64,000 nt of DNA. Source: Selenomonadales bacterium. GTDB taxonomy: Bacteria > Bacillota > Negativicutes > Sporomusales > UBA7701. The stretch's first letter is position 1; each line of letters starts with the position of its first letter. Where the stretch lies: the NCBI GenBank assembly GCA_029976065.1, contig JARKNV010000043.1, positions 1 through 64,000 on the forward strand. Direction: 5' to 3'. The translations under genes and the position numbers were made by a program. The notes under the pieces are model-generated. The model saw nothing but the letters and a program-made list of their open reading frames with translations, made no database searches and had not been told where the DNA came from. Shown piece by piece: positions 59,169 through 64,000 of the stretch.

Positions 59169-59270
59169 GTGAATGGTTCTGACGGAACTCCAACCCAAGT
59201 CCCTGGTCTTCCTGCAGATGACGAATCGACGGATCTGGACTGGGGTCGACAACTCCATACCGGTTCGTAA
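59169..59270 (+). CDS. Possible small acidic protein (33 residues)
   Basis: GTG 59169 lies four bases after GGGGTGAT and 60 bases behind a near-consensus promoter. The product (VNGSDGTPTQVPGLPADD and then ESTDLDWGRQ) is acidic and proline-rich, without known relatives. Coding is uncertain; the transcript could instead be an RNA. Confidence 0.35.
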   Translation: MNGSDGTPTQVPGLPADDESTDLDWGRQLHTGS

Positions 59271-59282
59271 AAACTCGTTTGC

Positions 59283-59321
59283 GTTTGCCGGCAAACGGTT
59301 ATGGTACAATTTAAATTGTAC
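59283..59321. repeat. Two adjacent perfect palindromes
   Basis: GTTTGCCGGCAAAC (59283-59296) and GTACAATTTAAATTGTAC (59304-59321) are both perfect and 7 bases apart. They lie between the small transcript and the terminator of the RND operon. They could be operators or RNA hairpins. Confidence 0.6.
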
Positions 59322-59327
59322 AAAGAA

Positions 59328-59353
59328 GGGGGAGCGCCTAGTTGCGCTCCCCC
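59328..59353 (-). terminator. Terminator of the RND efflux operon
   Basis: GGGGGAGCGC pairs perfectly with GCGCTCCCCC around CTAGTT, and CTTCTTTG follows on the minus strand. It lies 26 bases after the RND stop. Confidence 0.8.
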
Positions 59354-59379
59354 GTGTGTTTATGTTGCCGTTTTCCAGC

Positions 59380-62300
59380 CTAGCTCCCGGAAACAGGTGC
59401 GCCATTGGCGCCACTGCCCGCCGCCGGAGCGTCCGGACCCGGCGGTGCCACCTTGAACCAGGCGGCGTACATCGTCGGCAACACTAGCAGCGTCAGCACG
59501 GTCGCCCCGAACAGACCGCCGGCGATCGCCACCGCCATCGGACCCCAAAAGCTGCTGGGCAGCAGTGGCACCATCCCCAGGATGGCCGCCGCGGCTGTCA
59601 GCATTATCGGCCGAAATCTCAGCACCGCCGAATCGACGATCGCGTCCCACGGCGTCTCTCCGGCTTTGATGTGCTGTTCGATCTGATCGATGAGGATGAC
59701 CGAATTGCGGATGATCATCCCCCCGAGCGCCAGGATGCCGAGCTCGGCCACGAAGCCGATCGGCCGCATCGTCACAAGCATCGCCACGCTCACGCCGATG
59801 ATGCCCAGCGGCGCGGTGAGCAGCGTCAGAAACATCAGCGACATCCGCTGCAGTTGCAGCATCAGCAGGGTGATGATGACGACCACCATCGCCGGCACCG
59901 GCTGCAGCAGATAATCGATCGAAATCTTGCTCCTTTCCAGCGAGCCGGCGATATCGACGCTGTAGCCCGGCGGCAGGCCCGCCCGGAGCGCGGCGAGGCT
60001 GTCGTACACCTGCCGGCTGGCGTCGTTGCCCGTTAGTCCCGGCGCCACGTCGGCCTGGACGGTGATCGTCGGCTTGAGGTCGCGGCGCCAGATCAGTCCT
60101 TCCTCGGCCTCGTAGCTCAGCTTGGCGACCTGCTCCAGGGCGACGAACTTCCCGCCGCCGATATGGACGGGCAGACTCCGGACCGCCGATAGGTCCTGCC
60201 TGTCCTGGGCTGCCAGGCGCAGGACGATCGCGACCGTCCTGTCTTGCTCGCGGAACTCGCTGATCGCCGCCCCCGATAGCTGCATCTGCAGGCTGGACGC
60301 CAAACTCTGGCTGTCGACCCCCAATAGCCGCGCCTTATCCTGATCCACGGCCAGCCGCATAATCTTGTTTTTCTCGTTCCAGTCGAGATTGACGTTCAGC
60401 AGGCTGGGGTTGGCGGCCATCGCGTCAGCCACCTTGCCGGCGATCTCCCGGACCTTCTCATGCTCGTAGCCGCTGACCCGCAGCATCACCGGATAAGGCG
60501 ACGGCGGACCGGTCTGGATGAGCTTCACATGGCCGCGTACGGTAGGGAAACTGTCGGCAAGCAGCTTGTCGATCTTCTTCTGCAGATTTTCCCTCGCCTT
60601 CAGGTCCTTCGCCACAACCACGAACTGGGCATAGTTCGGGCTGGGCAGAACGGGGTCGGTCGTCAGCACGAAGCGCGGCGCGCCTTGGCCGACATAATAG
60701 CTGTAGTTGTCGATGTCGCCGTCGCCGCCAAGCACCTCGGCCAGCCGCTTCGCCTCGGCCTCGGTGGCCCGTAGCGACGACCCTTCCGGCAGCGTCAGTT
60801 CGACGATAATCTCCGGCCGCACCGACGGCGGAAAAAATTCCTGTTTTGCGAATTTCAGCAGGAACAGCGACCCCAGGAACGCCGCCGCCGTAATGCCTAG
60901 CACCACCCGGCGGTTGTGCAGGCACCAGGTCAGCGCCCGCCGGAACAGGCGGTAAAATTTCGAATCGTAAATGTCCCGGCCCTCCCCGGCCACGGCCTTC
61001 GGCCTGATGAGGCTGTAGCCCAGCAGCGGGGCTACGAGCACCGACACCAGCCACGACAGCAGCAGGGCGATGGAAATAACCGTGAACAGGCTGCTGGTGA
61101 ATTCCGCCGCCGATCCTTTGGCGAAGCCGATGGGGATGAACCCGGCACAGGTTATCAGCGTGCCGGTCAGCATGGGAAAAGCGGTCGCCTTGTAAGCGAA
61201 GCAGGCGGCTTCGAAGCGGTCCCACCCCTGCTCCAGCTTCACCGCCATCATCTCGATGGCGATGATTGCGTCGTCGACCAGCAGCCCCAGGGCAATGATC
61301 AGCGACCCCAGGGAAACCTTGTGGAGGTCGATGCCCGTCATTTTCATGGCCGCGAAAACGCCGGCGATGACCAGCGGGATGCACAGCGCCACAACCACCC
61401 CGGAGCGCACCCCGAGGCTGAGGAAGCTGACAACAAGCACGATGATGATCGCTTCCCGCAACGACTTCACGAACTCGCCGATCGACTCCTCGACAACCTT
61501 GGGCTGATTGGCCACCTGACTTATTTCCAGTCCCAGCGGCAGGTCCGTCTTGATCCGCGCCAGTGTTTTCTCCAGATCCTCGCCGAGGGCGAGGATGTTG
61601 CCGCCCTTATCCATCGACAGGGCGATGCCGATCGCCGGCTGGCCGTTCACGTACATTTTGGGGTCGGCCGGCTCGCCGTAGCCGCGTTCCACCCTGGCGA
61701 TATCGCCGAGCCGGAAAGTACGGCCGGCGCGGATCGGCAGGTTGCGGATGCTCTCCAGGTCGTCGAACAGACCGGAAACCCTGAGATAAACATTATCTGA
61801 GGACGTCTCGACCATCCCTGAGGCCGCCATCGCGTTCTGCGCCTTGATTGTGCTGATAATCAGGCCCGGATCGATGCCCAGCCGGGCCAGCTTGCTGTTC
61901 TCGATCTCGATATAAATTTTCTCGGCCTGCACGCCGATCAGTTCGACCTTCTTGACATTCTTCACGCCCAGCAGCATGCGGCGGATCTTCTCGGCCCGGT
62001 CGCGCATCTCCTCGTACGTGAACCCGTCGGCGGTCAGGGCGTAAATGCAGCCGTATACGTCGTCGAAACGATCGTTGAAGGCGGGCCCGACCACTCCCTG
62101 CGGGAGCGTGCCCTTGATATCGTTGATCTGATTGCGGATTTCCAGCCATGTCGGCCGGATATCCTTTTCGTGCAGATTTTCCTTCAGCGTCACGTAGATG
62201 ACCGCCTGCCCCGGCCGGGAATAGCTCTTGAGATAATCGAGGCCCGGCGTGTCTTGCAGCTTCTTCTCGAGCTTGTCGGTCACCTGCTCCTCCACCTCGC

Positions 62301-62478
62301 GGGCGGTCGCGCCCGGCCAGGCGGCCGAAACCACCATCTGGCGGATGACGAAGTCGGGGTCTTCCATCCGTCCCAATTGCCGGTAGGAGAAAACGCCCAT
62401 CACGAAAATCAGGATGATGAAATAATACACCAACCCCCTATGGTTGAGGGCCCATTCGGTCAGGTTGGCGTTTTTCAT
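59380..62478 (-). CDS. RND efflux transporter permease (AcrB/HAE1-type)
   Basis: 1032 residues, full length. Twelve membrane segments in two halves with large periplasmic loops after TM1 and TM7. The first cytoplasmic start LTEWALNHRGLVYYF and the TM4 segment (GLLVDDAIIAIEMM) with the Asp pair for proton coupling are seen. It is probably a tripartite efflux pump, consistent with a diderm Firmicute. It overlaps the fusion-protein gene by ATGA. Confidence 0.95.
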   Translation of the reverse strand: MKNANLTEWALNHRGLVYYFIILIFVMGVFSYRQLGRMEDPDFVIRQMVVSAAWPGATAREVEEQVTDKLEKKLQDTPGLDYLKSYSRPGQAVIYVTLKENLHEKDIRPTWLEIRNQINDIKGTLPQGVVGPAFNDRFDDVYGCIYALTADGFTYEEMRDRAEKIRRMLLGVKNVKKVELIGVQAEKIYIEIENSKLARLGIDPGLIISTIKAQNAMAASGMVETSSDNVYLRVSGLFDDLESIRNLPIRAGRTFRLGDIARVERGYGEPADPKMYVNGQPAIGIALSMDKGGNILALGEDLEKTLARIKTDLPLGLEISQVANQPKVVEESIGEFVKSLREAIIIVLVVSFLSLGVRSGVVVALCIPLVIAGVFAAMKMTGIDLHKVSLGSLIIALGLLVDDAIIAIEMMAVKLEQGWDRFEAACFAYKATAFPMLTGTLITCAGFIPIGFAKGSAAEFTSSLFTVISIALLLSWLVSVLVAPLLGYSLIRPKAVAGEGRDIYDSKFYRLFRRALTWCLHNRRVVLGITAAAFLGSLFLLKFAKQEFFPPSVRPEIIVELTLPEGSSLRATEAEAKRLAEVLGGDGDIDNYSYYVGQGAPRFVLTTDPVLPSPNYAQFVVVAKDLKARENLQKKIDKLLADSFPTVRGHVKLIQTGPPSPYPVMLRVSGYEHEKVREIAGKVADAMAANPSLLNVNLDWNEKNKIMRLAVDQDKARLLGVDSQSLASSLQMQLSGAAISEFREQDRTVAIVLRLAAQDRQDLSAVRSLPVHIGGGKFVALEQVAKLSYEAEEGLIWRRDLKPTITVQADVAPGLTGNDASRQVYDSLAALRAGLPPGYSVDIAGSLERSKISIDYLLQPVPAMVVVIITLLMLQLQRMSLMFLTLLTAPLGIIGVSVAMLVTMRPIGFVAELGILALGGMIIRNSVILIDQIEQHIKAGETPWDAIVDSAVLRFRPIMLTAAAAILGMVPLLPSSFWGPMAVAIAGGLFGATVLTLLVLPTMYAAWFKVAPPGPDAPAAGSGANGAPVSGS

Positions 62479-63551
62479 AACCCGTCACCCGTCCGCACCT
62501 TCTGCCCCTCCCGGAGCTTGTGCACCCCGGCCGTGACGATAACCTCGCCGTCCCGCAGGCCAGAAAGCAGTTCGACCTTGCCGTCCCCGAAAGCGCCGGG
62601 CTTCACCGCCCGCAAACTGACGGCGCCGTTCTCCACCACCCACACGCCGGGGGCGTCGCCGGTCTGGTATATCGCCGCCAGAGGAATATAGGCGGCTTTT
62701 TCTTTAGCTGCAGCCGCAACCGCCACATTGGCGGTCATGCCGAGTCTCACCTCCGGCGGGCAATCAGGCAGGCTCACCCGCACCTTGTACGTACGGGAAA
62801 CCTTATCCGCCATCGGGGCTACCTCGCGCACCTTGCCGGCAACCGTCACCCCCGGCAAGGCCCAAAAGGTCACGCTGATCTGCCCCGCCTTGCGCAGTTC
62901 CTCGCCGCGGTTCTCGGGAACATCGATCTCCACCTCCCGCTCGCCGTCGCGGACAAGCGTCACCACCGGCTGCCCGGCGCTCACCACCTGGCCCACTTCG
63001 ACGTTCACGGCCGATATCACTCCCGTCCCGTCGGCCTGCAGCGCGCTGTATCCCAGCTGGTTCGAACTCTGGGCATACTGGGCCGACGCCTGGCGCGCGG
63101 CAGCCAGGGCGGCGTCATAGGCGCTCTGGTACTGTTCGTACTGCGCACGGCTCACCGCCTGCTGCTCATACAGCTGCCGGTAGCGGCGCAGGTTGCTCTC
63201 CGCCAGCTTCAGTTGCGACTCGGCCGAATAAACCTGGGCCGAGCTCACCGCCACCGCCTGACTGATATCCTTCGGATCGATCTCCAGCAGGATATCCCCG
63301 GCTTTCACCGTGCTGCCCAAGTCGACCGCCCTTCGCACGATCTTTCCGCCGACCTGGAACGCGAGCTGGCTTTCGTACCGGCCCCGGACTTCCCCGGCGT
63401 AGCTGGCCGGCCGCCCGGCCCCGTCCGTCCTCACCACCTGGGTGCGAACCAGCGGCGCCTCCTCCTTGACTTGGGCCGTATTTCCACACCCCGCCAGCAG
63501 CAGCCCGGCGGCCAAAATCAGCACCGTCCAGCCCAACATCCGTTTCTGCAT
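62475..63551 (-). CDS. RND efflux periplasmic adaptor (membrane-fusion) lipoprotein
   Basis: 358 residues from ATG 63551 behind GGAGG. A lipoprotein signal ends in LLLAGC. A biotinyl-lipoyl-type barrel (YAGEVRGRYESQLAFQVGGKI), a coiled-coil hairpin (about residues 95-150) and beta-barrel domains follow as in MexA/AcrA. No outer-membrane channel gene is adjacent. Confidence 0.93.
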   Translation of the reverse strand: MQKRMLGWTVLILAAGLLLAGCGNTAQVKEEAPLVRTQVVRTDGAGRPASYAGEVRGRYESQLAFQVGGKIVRRAVDLGSTVKAGDILLEIDPKDISQAVAVSSAQVYSAESQLKLAESNLRRYRQLYEQQAVSRAQYEQYQSAYDAALAAARQASAQYAQSSNQLGYSALQADGTGVISAVNVEVGQVVSAGQPVVTLVRDGEREVEIDVPENRGEELRKAGQISVTFWALPGVTVAGKVREVAPMADKVSRTYKVRVSLPDCPPEVRLGMTANVAVAAAAKEKAAYIPLAAIYQTGDAPGVWVVENGAVSLRAVKPGAFGDGKVELLSGLRDGEVIVTAGVHKLREGQKVRTGDGL

Positions 63552-63594
63552 CACGCCAACCTCCATAATCCGAATCCTTGCCCGTTAACCGGTT

Positions 63595-64000
63595 CTAACC
63601 GGCCTTCCTGCTGGTCACGGCGTTGACGATGAAATCGACCAACACCCCGGTGTAATAATCCTGATCCTCTTTCCCGTCCGGAAAACGGGCCGTGCGCATG
63701 TAGCTGAACGCCTGGAACAGCTTCAGCCCCGCGTACGCCACAATTTCCTCGTCCACATCGCGGATCGCCCCCCGCTCCTTGCCCTCATTGATCATCCCGG
63801 CGATGATTGCGATCAACTCGTTGTCGATCAACCGTTGATGCTCGGAAGTGAAGCAGGCCGTAAATAGGGCGTAATCGTCCCGCAGCAGCCGCGTCAGGAA
63901 ATTGTCCTCGTTGAAATAGCCGATCGCCGTCCGCAGCAGCATAACGAGGCGGTCGAGCGGGTCGCCCGCCTCGCCCATGCGGGCGAAAATTGCCTCCCTG
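63595..64000 (-). CDS. TetR-family regulator, N-terminus beyond the window
   Basis: The frame is open at the right edge (codons reading REAIFARMGEAGD at the border), so only the C-terminal ligand domain, about 135 residues, is present. The helix-turn-helix lies outside. It sits directly upstream of the RND operon and is its likely repressor. The internal ATG at 63978 is not the true start. Confidence 0.87.
   Translation of the reverse strand, partial: REAIFARMGEAGDPLDRLVMLLRTAIGYFNEDNFLTRLLRDDYALFTACFTSEHQRLIDNELIAIIAGMINEGKERGAIRDVDEEIVAYAGLKLFQAFSYMRTARFPDGKEDQDYYTGVLVDFIVNAVTSRKAG

Overview
The window joins DNA from two unrelated bacteria. Bases 1 to about 6395 are very GC-rich and typical of a high-GC actinobacterium, with leaderless promoters close to start codons and GTGA/ATGA gene overlaps. 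From about 6395 to 64000 the genes, strong AGGAGG-type ribosome binding sites, c-di-GMP-I riboswitch, T-box, GatCAB, PcrA-LigA and HisG/HisZ layout point to a Firmicute of the Negativicutes type (Sporomusa-like; inferred from gene content only). The junction cuts an HD-GYP gene in mid-domain and abuts the 5' side of a thioredoxin gene. I read it as a probable assembly chimera, though a real insertion cannot be excluded from sequence alone.

Region 1 (1-6395, actinobacterial): the 3' part of an FtsX-type ABC permease; an autoregulated TetR gene co-translated with a GAPDH paralogue; a convergent MarR/GbsR-type regulator with a glycosyltransferase; and a zinc-ribbon thioredoxin. Region 2 (6395-16300) is AT-rich. 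It holds c-di-GMP genes (a truncated HD-GYP gene behind a c-di-GMP-I riboswitch, and a CBS-GGDEF cyclase with an unknown partner), a complete IS1182-type element, and a cluster of mostly unrecognised genes: two HEPN-like proteins, an HNH-like zinc protein and a double-SWIM protein. This cluster is the best candidate in the window for an undescribed, possibly defence-related, system.

Region 3 (16300-64000) is GC-rich core genome. On the minus strand it has rlmD with a Lon-family protease preceded by a 28-codon leader ORF; a zinc-ribbon/CPBP pair; and a long pcrA-ligA-gatCAB-GGDEF-M42 peptidase run. A selenium-type cluster (yedE, tusA, DUF3343) lies divergent from a LysR gene. Next come a CBS/DRTGG manganese pyrophosphatase, a radical-SAM/DNA-repair gene pair, a TtcA-like PP-loop enzyme, and a T-box controlling an Lrp regulator plus aminotransferase (alaR-alaT-like). 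These are followed by a divergent polysaccharide deacetylase, a metallo-hydrolase, an Lrp/Fe-S protein/EamA run, an unknown gene coupled to a Gate-domain membrane protein, and mug.

The histidine operon (hisG-D-C-B-H-A-F-IE) follows, with hisZ in a separate yerC-hisZ-HD operon. Histidine synthesis is complete here apart from a histidinol-phosphatase. The window ends with an orphan NlpA/MetQ-like protein, a small unassigned transcript, and an RND efflux operon (TetR, membrane-fusion protein, pump) that runs off the right edge. Two related MITE-like inverted-repeat elements (34107-34234 and 55811-55988) and a shorter dispersed repeat also occur. I saw no rRNA, tRNA or CRISPR array.
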